A stretch of DNA of 64,000 nt, taken from NCBI GenBank assembly GCA_947561585.1, contig CANNZV010001633.1:1-64000 (forward strand). The letters run 5' to 3'. A program made the position numbers and the translations under genes. The DNA comes from Caprella mutica. Its lineage: Eukaryota > Arthropoda > Malacostraca > Amphipoda > Caprellidae. Of the stretch, positions 22,366-34,866 are shown one piece after another. The notes under the pieces are model-generated. The model saw only the letters and a program-made list of their open reading frames with translations. It ran no database searches and was not told the DNA's origin. How positions within the stretch are numbered: position 1 is the first letter of the stretch; every line of letters starts with the position of its first letter.

Positions 22366-23165
22366 TTCGTTAAAATAGGATAAATATGAATGTTTGTTAA
22401 CAATATGATAAATATGAATATTTGTTACAATATGATGAATTTGAATATATATGTTACAATATGATAAATATGAATGTTTGTTAACAATATGATAAATATG
22501 AATATTTGTTACAATATGATGAATTTGAATATATATGTTACAATATGATAAATATGAATATTTGTTACAATATGATGAATATGAATATTTGTTACAATAT
22601 GATAAATATGAATATTTGTTACAATATGATAAATATGAATATGTGTTACAATATGATAAATATGAATATTTGTTACAATATGATAAATATGAATATGTGT
22701 TACAATATGATAAATATGAATATTTGTTACAATATGATAAATATGAATATTTGTTATAATATGATAAATATGAATATTTGTTACAATATGATGAATATGA
22801 ATATTTGTTACAATATGATAAATATGAATATTTGTTACAATATGATAAATATGAATATGTGTTACAATATGATAAATATGAATATTTGTTACAATATGAT
22901 AAATATGAATATTTGTTACAATATGATAAATATGAATATGTGTTACAATATGATAAATATGAATATTTGTTACAATATGATGAATATGAATATTTGTTAC
23001 AATATGATGAATATGAATATTTGTTACAATATGATAAATATGAATATTTGTTACAATATGATAAATATGAATATGTGTTACAATATGATAAATATGAATA
23101 TTTGTTACAATATGATAAATATGAATATTTGTTATAATATTATAAATATGAATATTTGTTACAAA
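22366..23165. repeat. 27-bp tandem array, about 29 copies
   Basis: TACAATATGATAAATATGAA plus TATTTGT repeats every 27 bp. The first units are longer and irregular (GTTAACAATATG, GAATTTGAATATATATG), and one 75-80-bp block is duplicated at about 22380 and 22455. TGTGTTAC variants at 22639, 22693, 22855, 22936 and 23071 are spaced by multiples of 27. The 220-residue frame is a repeat artefact. Confidence 0.93.
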
Positions 23166-23279
23166 TGAATTCTTAAATAAATAATAAATATAAATAATTT
23201 TTACGAAATTCCTATACCACTCTAATTCCTAGAGTGGTATATTCCATCAATAAATATATTTTTTAACTGATTATTAATT

Positions 23280-24090
23280 CCCAAAATTAACATATTTCCC
23301 ATTCTTTTTTTTCTCATCAACATATTTCCCCGTTCTTTTTTTTTTCATTAACATATTTTCCCATTCTTTTTTTTTCTCATCAACATATTTCCCCGTTCTT
23401 TTTTTTCTCAACATATTTCCCCATTCTTTTTTTTTTTTCTCATCAACATATTTCCCCGTTCTTTTTTTTTCATTACCATATTTTCCCATTCTTTTTTTCA
23501 TTAACATCCCCATTATTTTTTTTTCATTAACATATTTCCCCATTCTTTTTTTCATTAACATCCCCATTCTTTTTTTCATTAACATATTTCCCCATTCTTT
23601 TTTTCATTAACATCCCCATTCTTTTTTTTCATTACCATAATTCCCCATTCTTTTTTTTATTAACATATTCCCCCATTCTTTTTTTTCATTAACATATTTC
23701 CCCATTCTTCTTTTTATTAACATATTCCCCCATTCTTTTTTTTTCATTAACTTATTCCCCCATTCTTCTTTGTATTAACATATTCCCCCATTCTTTTTTT
23801 TCATTAACATATTTCCCCATTCTTCTTTGTATTAACATATTCCCCCATTCTTTTTTTTCATTAACATATTTCCCCATTCTTTTTTTTTTCATTAACATAT
23901 TTCCCCATTCTTTTTTTTCATTAACATATTTCCCCATTCTTTTTTTTCATTAACATATTCCCCATTCTTTTTTTTTCATTAACATACTTTCCCATTCTTT
24001 TTTTCATTAACATATTCCCCATTCTTTTTTTTCATTAACATATTTCCCCATTCTTTTTTTTCATTAACATATTTCCCCATTCTTTTCATT
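23280..24090. repeat. T/C-rich array of about 28-30-bp units
   Basis: CATTAACATATTTCCCCATT followed by a T run of 5-12 bases repeats about 28 times. Unit length varies with the T run, and some units lack ATATTT. One strand is strongly pyrimidine-biased. Confidence 0.9.
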
Positions 24091-24669
24091 TTTTTTCTCT
24101 ATCTGCCCATGTTGCCAAATTTCACATGAAAAAAAAGTCCGGAAGGAAATTTTCTTACATTATCAAAGTTTGCAGAATTTGTGATAGATGGGAATGGGAT
24201 TTCTGGAACATTATTTCTCAGCCGCATTAAAATCCTACTCAGAAATTCCCGAGGATTCCGGCCGGGAATTCAAGTTAGATAGTAGGTAGTGTTGGAAGGT
24301 ACTAATTATGGAGATAAATCTGGAAATTCCTTATTTTAATACTACGAACTGAAACTAAAAAAAACTTATAATTTGATTATCATATTGTAAAATAATTTAA
24401 AAATATATTTAGAGAATTTTAAATTTAAGTGATTGATATAATAGAAAGAAAACACTGAACCATGTGCCTAAAGAATTTTCATACCAGTTTAGGGTAAGTA
24501 CCGAATTATCGAACAGTTCCATATTTCCGGTCATATCAGAAAAAATATTATTTAACTTATTATAATTGGCATCCATGATACCTGCATATATCATGGATAT
24601 CAATTAAACATTGCATTTTAATTAGTATCATGGATACTAATTAAAATAAAAGTTAAATCATAATTATTA
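24091..24669. other. Unique stretch
   Basis: A 64-residue minus-strand frame at 24409-24603 has mixed composition but no recognised motif. Nothing else. Confidence 0.45.
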
Positions 24670-24867
24670 TACAAGGTGACCCACAAAAAAGTGTACCATC
24701 TTAGAATAAATATAAATATCGTATTTATGAGTAGTTAAAAAATGAGATGAAGTAAATTTAATTTTTTTTTCATGTATCCATTCTACCACCGTCATTGCTT
24801 AAGATTGTACGTGTACGATATTTATATTAATTCAAACTTGGGTACACTTTTTGAGGGTCACCCTGTA
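24670..24867. mobile_element. mariner-type MITE (198 bp)
   Basis: The ends TACAAGGTGACCCACAAAAA and, read inward from the right, TACAGGGTGACCCTCAAAAA match over about 28 bp. TA dinucleotides flank both sides (24668-24669 and 24868-24869). The TACAGGGTG end is the same type as in the 3086-4424 element, and there is no coding capacity. Internal ends (GTACC, ATATTTATA) also pair. Confidence 0.88.
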
Positions 24868-25782
24868 TAACTTCTCATATAATTATCTCCGCAGATTGCG
24901 GAAAGATCAGTTTTTCACGGCATTTATTTTTTAAAAAATGTGTAGCTTACCCTGATATGAACTAAACAAATCGTAATAAATTTATATTGATATATTTCTA
25001 AACAATTGATATTTTTGTACATTATAAAATTTATAATTATGAAAATACTATCAGCTCTAATTATAGTCTACATAAATAAATAGATACGTAATGATTTATT
25101 TGATTTAAGTTCATGCATTTAAGAAAAAAATGGCCAATATAAAAAATATGGTATATAACTTCTCAGAAAAAATATGAATTACGTAATAATCTCAATTATC
25201 CCTTATATCTTTATAAACAATTTCTATATTATTTTATGATAACATAACTACTTTATTATTATTAATAAAACATTATAATTTCCATTTGATCTACAATAAA
25301 TAAAACCAATACATTTTTGTTTCAAAACATAGTACAATTTATTACATAACATGTAAATATTATCCCAATACATAACTTAATTTAAAAGCACTACATTTGT
25401 ACACAGTACATAACACAATTTATTTCACAAAGGGTCGAACGGCGTATAAATTTATTTCGTTCATCTGAATTTATTCTACATAACATTTATATTTATTTCC
25501 TTGCCTTTAACATAAGAAAAGGGGAATAAAGATTTATTTTTCGTTTATTTTCAGTGTTGTGTAGATTGCAGTTTATTTTTTTCTTTTATTTCGACTGTGG
25601 AGCTTGGAGGGGAAAATTAAATTAATAAACTTAAAGAGGTTCTTTATTGAATTGATTTGAAATCTTTTGAAGTTGTTTATTGGATTATTATGTTTCATTT
25701 CTAAGAAGTTGTATATCAATTATAATTTATATTTTTATGATAAAACAAATATCTTTCATTGCTAATGATAATAAAAGTATTA
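24868..25782. other. AT-rich unique stretch
   Basis: Nothing recognised over about 0.9 kb. Confidence 0.5.
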
Positions 25783-26138
25783 ACCACCGATAGTTGTAAA
25801 TAAAGTGCACAGTGAAGAGTTAAAACAACCACTAATAGTTGTAAATAAAGTGCACAGTGAAGAGTTAAAACAACCACCAATAGTTGTAAATAAAGTGCAC
25901 AGTGAAGAGTTAAAACAACCACTAATAGTTGTAAATAAAGTGCACAGTGAAGAGTTAAAACAACCACCAACAATTGTAAATAAAGTGCACAGTGAAGGGT
26001 TAAAACAACCACCAATAGTTGTAAATAAAGTGCACAGTGAAAGGTTAAAACAACCACCAATAGTTGTAAATAAAGTGCACAGTGAAGGGCTAAAGTGCAC
26101 AGTGAAGGGCTAAAGTGCACAGTGAAGGGCTAAAGTGC
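25783..26138. repeat. 45-bp array (7 copies) ending in a nested 20-bp array (3 copies)
   Basis: GTGCACAGTGAAGAGTTAAA marks the 45-bp units at 25805, 25850, 25895, 25940, 25985, 26030 and 26075. Then GTGCACAGTGAAGGGCTAAA repeats alone at 26075, 26095, 26115 and partly 26135. The 20-bp repeat is a part of the 45-bp unit amplified at the array edge. Confidence 0.95.
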
Positions 26139-26274
26139 AATTTGTCTATGCTCCATAGTGTAGAATAATGAATGCTTTTGGATGATTTGTCTAGCGGGAT
26201 AATTTATTCGGCAACTGGAGAACAATTGTCCCTAATGATGTTTGTAATAACATACTGACACATATTCATCACAC

Positions 26275-26311
26275 GGACACACGCACACACACACACAAAC
26301 ACACACAGTCT
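26275..26311. repeat. (CA)n microsatellite
   Basis: An interrupted CACACA tract. Confidence 0.9.
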
Positions 26312-26993
26312 CATTAACTCGTTATCAATTCATATCGGTTTTAATTATTACCGGAAATTATTAATTGACTAATGTACATATGTTTCACATCAGTAATGCA
26401 TATCTGACATCGTAGCAACTATTGTTTGTATATTTGAATCTGAAACTTACTTGTATTTAAATCATACACGATTGAGAAATTAATAGTAGAGAAAGTAGTA
26501 TATTTGAATTAACAATATGTATATAAGTCAATAAGGGAATTCATATTTGAGATAAATTAACAATTTGTATATTACTAATAAATTATTTGGTACATCAGAG
26601 GTGGTGGAAATTAATTAATTCTGTTTCGTTAACGAATTACACTACAGCAGGATTGGACTAATTTTCTTTTATAAACTATGTAATCAAATTCAAATCAAGT
26701 AAGCTAATCTACAGTGAATCTTTCATTAATCCTCTCATAACCAGGTTTTAATCTTCTAAACCTTTACTTAATCTTCTACCCACTTTTCCAGTCTGAAAGT
26801 TGATCGAAGTTTAGAGGCTTGGATTTAAAACACTAAACTTTGAATCCCTCGAAATCACAAGAAGTCAATGTCGGGTCGAACATGAAGATACATCGCGTCA
26901 ACTTTGGATCTAGTGACTACATATCTAAATATATAATCACCAATTATCAACTTTTAATCAGTGATTAGAATCGAAGATAAAAATATTCGTGTG
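26312..26993. other. AT-rich unique stretch
   Basis: Nothing recognised. Confidence 0.5.
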
Positions 26994-27537
26994 CGGACAC
27001 TTGGCCGAAGGATACTTGGCCGATGGACACTTGGCCGAAGGACACTTGGCCGAAGGACACTGTGCCGAAGGAAATTTGGCCGATGGACTCTTGACCGATG
27101 GACACTTGACCGAACGGTCATCTAGCCGAAATACATTTGGCTGAAAGACAATTATCCGAAAGACTTTTATTTAATGTCTATCCAAATTACGACCTACAGC
27201 CTCCAGTTTACCTAATTATTATTCTTTATTGCCGTGGAATTGAAAGTTATTTTATAAACAGGAAATTAAATTCTAATATGTACAAAATGTGTATCCACAT
27301 TACGAACTGCAAGCATATATTGCTCAACAATTTGAATATTTTCCTAATCATGGATTTCATCGCAAAAATAAGAGGTGGAAAAAAGAACACCCTTCATACT
27401 TTTGACCATGTAACCATTGGTTACATGTATTATATGAAACTATTGTATTTATTACATTAAATAATATCACAATGCCCTTTTCTGTTTTCAAAGTAAATAT
27501 ATTTCTGCCAAATAATTTTCATTCGGCCAAGTGTCCG
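26994..27537. mobile_element. DNA-transposon-like element with CGGACACTTGGCCGAA ends (544 bp)
   Basis: The left end CGGACACTTGGCCGAA is the start of about ten 15-bp tandem units (GACACTTGGCCGAAG) that decay rightward to about 27155. The right end TTCGGCCAAGTGTCCG at 27522-27537 is its perfect inverse. No clear target duplication is seen. A 107-residue frame (27137-27460) lies between but shows no motif I trust. The layout is typical of subterminal repeats used for transposase binding. Confidence 0.65.
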
Positions 27538-28453
27538 TCAAACAAAAATACCATCTATCCGAGCATCTATCTAAGACGATGATTTTATCTAGTAAAACCC
27601 AATCGTATTTATAATAAATTTAAAATACGTAAATAGATCATCTTCATTATGAGAAAAAAATCCAAGCGATAATTTATGAAATACATAAAATAGGCTCAAT
27701 AAATTCACCGATTCGACGATCTGTAGATAATATAATTTCAACTGGGATATAGAAGATTACTTCAGTCTGCCATGAGTGGCTAATAGTATATAGAAAACTG
27801 GTGGCCATTCATTGCAAACTAAAGAAAATTTGTTTACTATAGAGGCTAGTTCCTTTCTCAGAACACTACATTCACTATTCATGATTGTTATGATGTTATA
27901 CCGTATCAAAATGGAACCTTACGAAATATTCCATTTTAGAGAAACAGGACTTTTCTAATTGTTGTAAAGGGGAAGATTGTACAGATCATGAAACAATCAG
28001 ATCTGTTGACATTTCAGATTGATCTACAATGTACATTACCTTGTTAAACTTCACTTTCCAGAGTTTATGACGTGTCTCCGTTATGAAAAATGAATGTCAG
28101 TCGCATCAAACCTCATAATAATTTCACGTAACTGAACTACAGACTGGGAGCTAACACCATTTACAATTAATACCTCCATTTAGAATGCAACACATCAATT
28201 ATTGCACAGCGACGACGCGAATACAATTGCGTAAATTCGAATCAGTGTAGAAACTAAATGAAATGTTAGTGAAGAGAGAGTTTTGATGTACGAGAGATGA
28301 TTGTAAATAACAAAGTTATTTGTTAAATATGTTATAACCTTCTCAAGTACAGTATAACTTCATAAAAAATTATTGCCAACCTATTATTGCATGAAGTCTT
28401 GATATAATTGTTTATTTCATATAATTATTATAAAATAAAGACATAAAAGCATA
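27538..28453. other. Mostly unique; contains half of a MITE at 27761-27889
   Basis: The segment CTAAAGAAAATTTGT, ATAGAGGCTA, TCCTTTC, ACACTACATTCACTAT matches the right half of the MITE at 63728-63912; the left half is absent. The rest is unremarkable. Confidence 0.6.
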
Positions 28454-28603
28454 CAGGGTAACGACTCAATTACCGACTGCTTACGGTTACCGTAAAGTGA
28501 GTGTTACGTCATGATTGGTTAAATTTTCAACATTCAGATTGTCTAGTGACTTACGCCCCTTGAACGGTAACTGTGAGCAAACGGTAATTGAGTAGTTACC
28601 CTA
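28454..28603. mobile_element. GGGTAAC MITE, copy 1 (150 bp)
   Basis: The left end CAGGGTAACGACTCAATTAC and the right end GTAATTGAGTAGTTACCC are inverted, flanked by TA (28452-28453 and 28604-28605). An inner pair, GGTTACCGTAA and ACGGTAACTGTGAGC, adds to the arms. Read in reverse, the element matches 36502-36658 along its whole length, including a conserved TTTAATATGTTA flank. Confidence 0.88.
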
Positions 28604-29395
28604 TAACATATTAAATAGTATTAATAGGGACCTATATGCAACTAAAGGTTAGTTTATAATGATGGTACCTAAATTAGTAAAATGCATAATATACAATTAT
28701 TTGTTTCATGATTTTGAAAGTGTTCTTTTGTTCAGTATAGTAGACCCGTAGGGTAACCACACAGTACTCGAAAAGTGAACATTACCAATGGTCATAATAA
28801 TTCAATAAGGAATTGAAGGGATCAGCTTAATTCACAAGACACAGCAAGGGGACTCCATATATATTTCGGCAACGTCGAATCTTACGTCACCATCAATATA
28901 GTTGCAAATCCAAAGCCAAAGATCGGTTAGCATGTTTATCAAACTAGTGCAGATGTTCAGATACTCGTTGAATATTCACAAACACAGTCAACACATCTTC
29001 TTTGCCTCTGAAGTCCATCAACTGTCGTATATTTGATGAGTACAAGCTACCCCCATCAAAAATACATCGGCTACCAAGCTTGGGACAACCTTAAGTGCTC
29101 CCCTAAATATTATATATTAATCATAAGAACTAAAGAGTATACACTCAGTTGAAAGACAGACTCATTTACTTTTTCAGTTTCAAATTAGAATGAATGTTGA
29201 CTTAGTAGAATAAAATGTTAGTTTCAAATATTGTTGAAAGAAAGATTTTCTATTCCATGATTTCGAGTGTTTTTGATCTATTCATAATGGTTTTTGAAAT
29301 AATAATGAACACGATGTTGTAAGATATTATCAAATATTAGTCAGATGATAGACATACATAATGCAAAATATGGAATACATAAATATAAAACTGAC
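28604..29395. other. Unique stretch
   Basis: Nothing recognised. Confidence 0.5.
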
Positions 29396-30405
29396 TGGCA
29401 GTATGAGAGATCTAGTGAGTAACTGACAGTATGAGATATCTAGTAACTGACAGTATGAGAGATCTAGTAAGTAACTGACAGTATGAGAGATCTAGTAAGT
29501 AACTGACAGTATGAGAGATCTAGTAAGTGACAGTATGAGAGATCTAGTAACTGACAGTATGAGAGATCTAGTAAGTAACTGACAGTATGAGAGATCTAGT
29601 AAATAACTGACAGTATGAGAGATCTAGTAAGTAACTGACAGTATGAGAGATCTAGTAACTGACAGTTGAGAGATCTAGTAACTGACTGACAGTATGAGAG
29701 ATCTAGTAACTGACTGACAGTATGAGAGATCTAGTAACTGACCGACAGTATGAGAGATCTAGTAACTGACAGTACGAGAGATCTAGTAACTGACAGTATG
29801 AGAGATCTAGTAACTGACAGTATGAGAGATCTAGTAACTGACTGACAGTATGAGAGATCTAGTAACTGACTGACAGTATGAGAGATCTAGTAACTGACAG
29901 TATGAGAGATCTAGTAACTGACTGACAGTATGAGAGATCTAGTAACTGACTGACAGTATGAGAGATCTAGTAACTGACAGTATGAGAGATCTAGTAACTG
30001 ACTGACAGTATGAGAGATCTAGTAACTGACAGTATGAGAGATCTAGTAACTGGCAGTATGAGAGATCTAGTAACTGACTGACAGTATGAGAGATCTAGTA
30101 ACTGACAGTATGAGAGATCTAGTAACTAACAGTATGAGAGATCTAGTAACTGACAGTATGAGAGATCTAGTAACTGACAGTATGAGAGATCTAGTAACTG
30201 ACAGTATGAGAAATCTAGTAACTGACAGTATGAGAGATCTAGTAACTGACAGTATGAGAAATCTAGTAACTGACAGTATGAGAGATCTAGTAACTGACAG
30301 TATGAGAGATCTAGTAAGTAACTGACAGTATGAGAGATCTAGTAACTGACAGTATGAGAGATCTAGTAACTGACAGTATGAGAGATCTAGTAACTGACTG
30401 ACAGC
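29396..30405. repeat. 24/28-bp tandem array (about 38 copies)
   Basis: AGTATGAGAGATCTAGTAAC plus TGAC forms the 24-bp unit. Many units in the first two thirds carry an extra TGAC or GTAA (28 bp), while the last third is mostly a uniform 24 bp. The open frames on both strands in that last part come from the multiple-of-three period. Confidence 0.94.
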
Positions 30406-30747
30406 ATGACAAACTGCTAAAATCTTCAAACCGCAATGTTCCCCTTTAACCTACCAATCATGAGGGTAAGGTTTTAAAGTCTTCCAATACCCTCTAACTT
30501 GAGGTAAAAGGCTAAGGTTACGGTGCAATGGTTTCCACATGAAGCAGTTAAGGGAAGAAGTAAGTGACTCCCTGAGGAGTGCTATTGGTATTACCTCTCT
30601 ACTTTCTGGTCCTTTTTATTCCTCACTCCGCAATGCCTTTCATTAAACAAACATTTAGAGTTGGAAAAGTGCAGCTTTGTGTTGGTTAGAGCGAGTTTTA
30701 TTCTGCAGACACTCTATTTAAAGTGTTTTCCTATTAATGTGATACAA
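30406..30747. other. Unique stretch
   Basis: Nothing recognised. Confidence 0.5.
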
Positions 30748-31313
30748 TAGAGAGCATACCTTCATTGAGAGCATACCTATATTGAGAGCATACCTATTTT
30801 GAGAGCATACCTATATTGAGAGCATACCTATGTTGAGAGCATACCTATATTGAGAGCATAACTATTTTGAGAGCATATACCTTCATTGAGAGCATACCTA
30901 TATTGAGAGCATACCTATATTGAGAGCATACCTATTTTGAGAGCATACCTATATTGAGAGCATACCTATGTTGAGAGCATACCTATATTGAGAGCATAAC
31001 TATTTTGAGAGCATATACCTTCATTGAGAGCATACCTATATTGAGAGCATACCTATATTGAGAGCATACCTATATTGAGAGCATACCTATTTTGAGAGCA
31101 TACCTATTTTGAGAGCATACCTATTTTGAGAGCATACCTATTTTGAGAGCATACCTATTTTGAGAGCATACCTATTTTGAGAGCATACCTATATTGAGAG
31201 CATACCTATATTGAGAGCATACCTATATTGAGAGCATAACTATTTTGAGAGCATATACCTTCATTGAGAGCATACCTATATTGAGAGCATACCTATATTG
31301 AGAGCATACCTAT
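30748..31313. repeat. 17-bp tandem array with block structure (about 33 copies)
   Basis: ATTGAGAGCATACCTAT repeats every 17 bp. A marked sub-block, AACTATTTTGAGAGCATATA followed by CCTTCATTGAG, recurs with CCTTCATTG at 30759, 30880, 31018 and 31258. These spacings are 7, 8 and 14 units, each plus the same 2-bp insertion, so whole blocks were duplicated. Confidence 0.94.
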
Positions 31314-31739
31314 ATTTGTTATGAGCAGAGTATTCGAATTGATTCACGTTCCAAAATTAATTTCTATTTCATTTTCGATATTTTTAATTAAACAGAAATG
31401 TAAAACAAATTCTACTGAAGTGATTTCCTATTTTATTTCCCTATAAGTTTAATTCTATTCAATTTAATGGCATAATAGCCTTTACATCATTTCTAATTTT
31501 TAACACTATAACGTCTGTATGATATACAAAAACAATAATAATATATAATAAATTAAATGCTATATTCTATATAAAAATAACTGTTTGAAATGAAATGTTT
31601 TATAAAATAACAAAATCGTAAAGAACGAACAAGAGAGTAATTTAGTATAAAACTAATAATGAATTCTTTGATGTGAGTAGGTAGCTAAAGAATCAATTGT
31701 AGGAGAAATTTTAATGCAATTATTACATAGAATAAATTC
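31314..31739. other. AT-rich unique stretch
   Basis: Nothing recognised. Confidence 0.5.
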
Positions 31740-32150
31740 AACAATATGTGGACAATGTTGTAATAATATTGAGGCAATGTTGTAACAATATTGAGGTAAT
31801 ATTGTAACAATATTGAGGTAATGTTGTAACAATATTGAGAAAATTAGGTCAATGTTGTAACAATATTTGGGGCAATGTTGTAACAATATTGAGGCAATGC
31901 TGTAACAATATTTGGGGCAATGTTGTAACAATATTTGGGTAATGTTGTAACAATATTTGGGGCAATGTTGTAACAATATTTGGGTAATGTTGTAACAATA
32001 TTGGGGCAATGTTGTAACAATATTGAGGCAATGTTGTAACAATATTAAGGCAATGTTGTAACAATATTAAGGCAATGTTGTAACAATATTAAGGCAATGT
32101 TGTAACAATATTGGGGCAATGCTGTACCAATATTGAGGCAATCTTGCCCA
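31740..32150. repeat. 22-bp tandem array (about 19 copies)
   Basis: CAATATTGAGGCAATGTTGT plus AA repeats with variants AATATTTGGGG and AATATTAAGG; units differ by one or two bases in length. The core CAATATTG is palindromic. The open frames are repeat artefacts. Confidence 0.93.
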
Positions 32151-32790
32151 AATATTGTTATTTCCCGGTAATCCTTTCACACAGTAGTATATATAATAAC
32201 AAGAATTCATCTGATGCATACAGTATTTGTATCACCTGAACTGAAAGGATTAAACATTTCTTTCTTTTATTTAGTTGTTTCAAAGAGTCATAACAAAAAG
32301 ACTTTGACTAGATACAGAAATTTAGGAATATGCAAATAAATAATTCGAATTGAACTCTTCTGTTTATATTTTTAATTTGCCTGCTATTTATATCACACGT
32401 TTCAAACAAATAATAAATTTATACATAAATGTATAGAGTAAAAAGATGAATTAGTGTAAAGTCTTAGCTCTAAATCATTGAATTATCTAACCTAACTAAT
32501 ATCCCTTAAACTATCATCAAATTATCTATAATTGTTACCTAATTTCCTTTGATGAATAGTATTTCAAACACTTTGAAGTGCTCTCGAATCTTCAAACTTT
32601 TTCAATTCGAAAAGTTCGACATAAGAAGCCAAAGAGAGACAAAATACCATTGCTTATATTTCTCACGATGTGAATAAAGAGAATTGAACTTTCGGACAAT
32701 TTTATGAAGAGGAAATGTGATGTAAAAACATCTTGAAAAATAAGGAAAACCTAGACAGAATTAAAAAGAAAAATTAGAAGATATTATGAA
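32151..32790. other. AT-rich unique stretch
   Basis: Nothing recognised. Confidence 0.5.
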
Positions 32791-33577
32791 CAGCTTGTGT
32801 CTGTCTGTCCGTCACAATAGCCTAATAATACGCTTGGCAAGCAGCTGATAGCATGGATAGGAAATTATTCTGATATCAGTTCAATAAATGGTTTGTGTCT
32901 GTCTGTCCGTCACACTAACCTAATAATACGCTTGGCAAGCAGCTGATATCATGGATAGGAAATTATTCTGATATCAGTTCAATAAATGGTTTGTGTCTGT
33001 CTGTCCGTCACACTAACCTAATAATACGCTTGGCAAGCAGCTGATAGCATGGATAGGAAATTATTCTGATAACAGTTCAATAAATGGTTTGTGTCTGTCT
33101 GTCCGTCACACTAACCTAATAATACGCTTGGCAAGCAGCTGATAGCATGGATAGGAAATTATTCTGATATCAGTTCAATAAATGGTTTGTGTCTGTCTGT
33201 CCGTCACACTAACCTAATAATACGCTTGGCAAGCAGCTGATAGCATGGATAGGAAATTATTCTGATATCAGTTCAATAAATGGTTTGTGTCTGTCTGTCC
33301 GTCACACTAACCTAATAATACGCTTGGCAAGCAGCTGATAGCATGGATAGGAAATTATTCTGATATCAGTTCAATAAATGGTTTGTGTCTGTCTGTCCGT
33401 CACACTAACCTAATAATACGCTTGGCAAGCAGCTGATAGCATAGATAGGAAATTATTCTGATATCAGTTCAATAAATGGTTTGTGTCTGTCTGTCCGTCA
33501 CACTAACCTAATAATACGCTTGGCAAGCAGCTGATAGCATAGATAGGAAATTATTCTGATATCAGTTCAATAAATGG
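32791..33577. repeat. 98-bp satellite, 8 copies
   Basis: Units containing TGTGTCTGTCTGTCCGTCAC, ACGCTTGGCAAGCAGCTGAT and CTGATATCAGTTCAATAAAT follow one another at 98-bp steps (for example 32890 and 32988). Copies are about 98-99% identical by eye; the first is the most diverged. The internal TTGGCAAG...CTGATATCAG contains short inverted repeats. Confidence 0.95.
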
Positions 33578-33773
33578 TTCAATAACTAAATTTAATGTTA
33601 TTTTATTCAGTTTAAAATATTGGAGTAAAAGCGGAGTCAGGGATAATAATTATTACATAAATTCAACTACCATCAGTGTCTGTAAAATTGATAGTGTAAA
33701 ATACAGTCATTTTTGACGACACGCGTATATAGTGGTACATGATAGCATGAGAGTCCGAAATGAATACTCATCA

Positions 33774-33954
33774 GTAGGGTTGTGACAATATGCATTTAAA
33801 ATCATAACTCTTAAGAATATCATAGACGAAACTAAATGAAATGGTATCGAATACTATATACCAAAGATGTAGAACGATTCGATCGTCTTTAATTCAATCT
33901 GTCTATAATATTTTTAGGATCTATGATTTTAAACGCATATTGTCACAACCCTAC
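33774..33954. mobile_element. MITE with GTAGGGTTGTGACAATATGC ends (181 bp)
   Basis: Inverted ends of about 33 bp (GTAGGGTTGTGACAATATGC then ATTTAAAATCATA, mirrored at 33921-33954). Flanks TCATCA (33768-33773) and TCATTA (33955-33960) could be a 6-bp target duplication with one change. No coding capacity. Confidence 0.85.
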
Positions 33955-34737
33955 TCATTAGCATTCGCTCTATCCGGTCCACTGGCTTCAACTTTAATTT
34001 TCGATTGTGGTGATTTTGAAGCAGACAGTAAATGAGAACCGACATGTCAGTGTTTGTATCTCAGCTTCGTGATTGAGAACTGAAGAAGAGGATGGAAAAT
34101 TAATGTATGGTTTGATAGGAAACAGACGAAAAAAAGATAGTTAGCATTGAAATAATGGATAAAATTCAATATGAGTAAATTGATTATTTTATGAAAAATT
34201 AAAAAAAATATATATGGAAAAATAAAATTAATTTAATTTAATTTATGAAATTATTTAATTAAAAATTAATTTCATAAATTTAGAAAGAAAAAAATTATTT
34301 AATTTATGAAAAACTACGAAAAAATAAATAACATATAAATTTATTGATTTATGAAAAATTATTAAAAAAAAAATAAAGTTAATTCTATTCTATAAAGTAA
34401 ATCAAATACTGGGAGTACTTACCGTAGACTATCATTCAGTTAAAGCAAACTTAGCGCAGATTTACATTTTCTCCCAAGTTAAATGAGGAAGTTATAATGC
34501 CTCTAGACTCGATTGCCAATCATCATCAAGATAATTCTTCTTGCAATGGATGTGAACACTGTATTTATTTTAGGAGACACTTTAGAGTACACAAGTTAAG
34601 GCGGTGCAATGGAAAGTGTCTCTGCAGACTTTATGGATGCACTTACAACTGCATTGCTATTGGGAACAATGCATTGAAGCCTCTGTACCCTCAGCCAGAT
34701 ATAATATGGTAAACTGTTTAAAATATTAATAGGGCAC
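33955..34737. other. AT-rich stretch with a coding-like patch
   Basis: At 34497-34712 (+) a 71-codon frame with nine cysteines (for example RRCNGKCLCRLYGC) runs from an ATG. Two other frames of the same patch are also protein-like for 25-30 codons, so the true frame is unclear and may be broken. A minus-strand donor-like CTACG|GTAAGT lies at 34420. I do not assign a gene. Confidence 0.25.
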
Positions 34738-34866
34738 GAATTATCGGTCAGTTTTACAACTTCGGTCAAGTAAGAAGAAAACTGTATTATAATAATTGTA
34801 AGTTATTTTAATTACTATATCGTTTTTGCTTGTATGACCGAAGATGTGAAGCTGATCGATAGTTTG
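34738..34866. mobile_element. MITE-like inverted-repeat element (129 bp)
   Basis: The left arm has ATTATCGGTCAG then ACAACTTCGGTCAAGTA. The right arm, read inward, has ACTATCGATCAG then ACATCTTCGGTCATACA. The arms pair over about 34 bp with several mismatches. No clear target duplication. Confidence 0.6.

Noticed and set aside
27137..27460. 107-codon frame in the GGACACTTGGCCGAA element
   Set aside because: The RGGKK stretch recalls FLYWCH-type regions of some transposases, but the conserved Cys/His pattern is not there, so no call is made.
29396..33577. CRISPR-like direct repeats
   Set aside because: Repeats are directly adjacent without unique spacers, the context is eukaryotic and no cas genes are present.
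33841..34035. 64-codon frame at the MITE
   Set aside because: Half of it translates the MITE's inverted end.
34497..34712. 71-codon cysteine-rich frame as a small secreted protein
   Set aside because: No signal peptide, and two other frames of the same DNA are equally protein-like; kept only as a coding-like patch.
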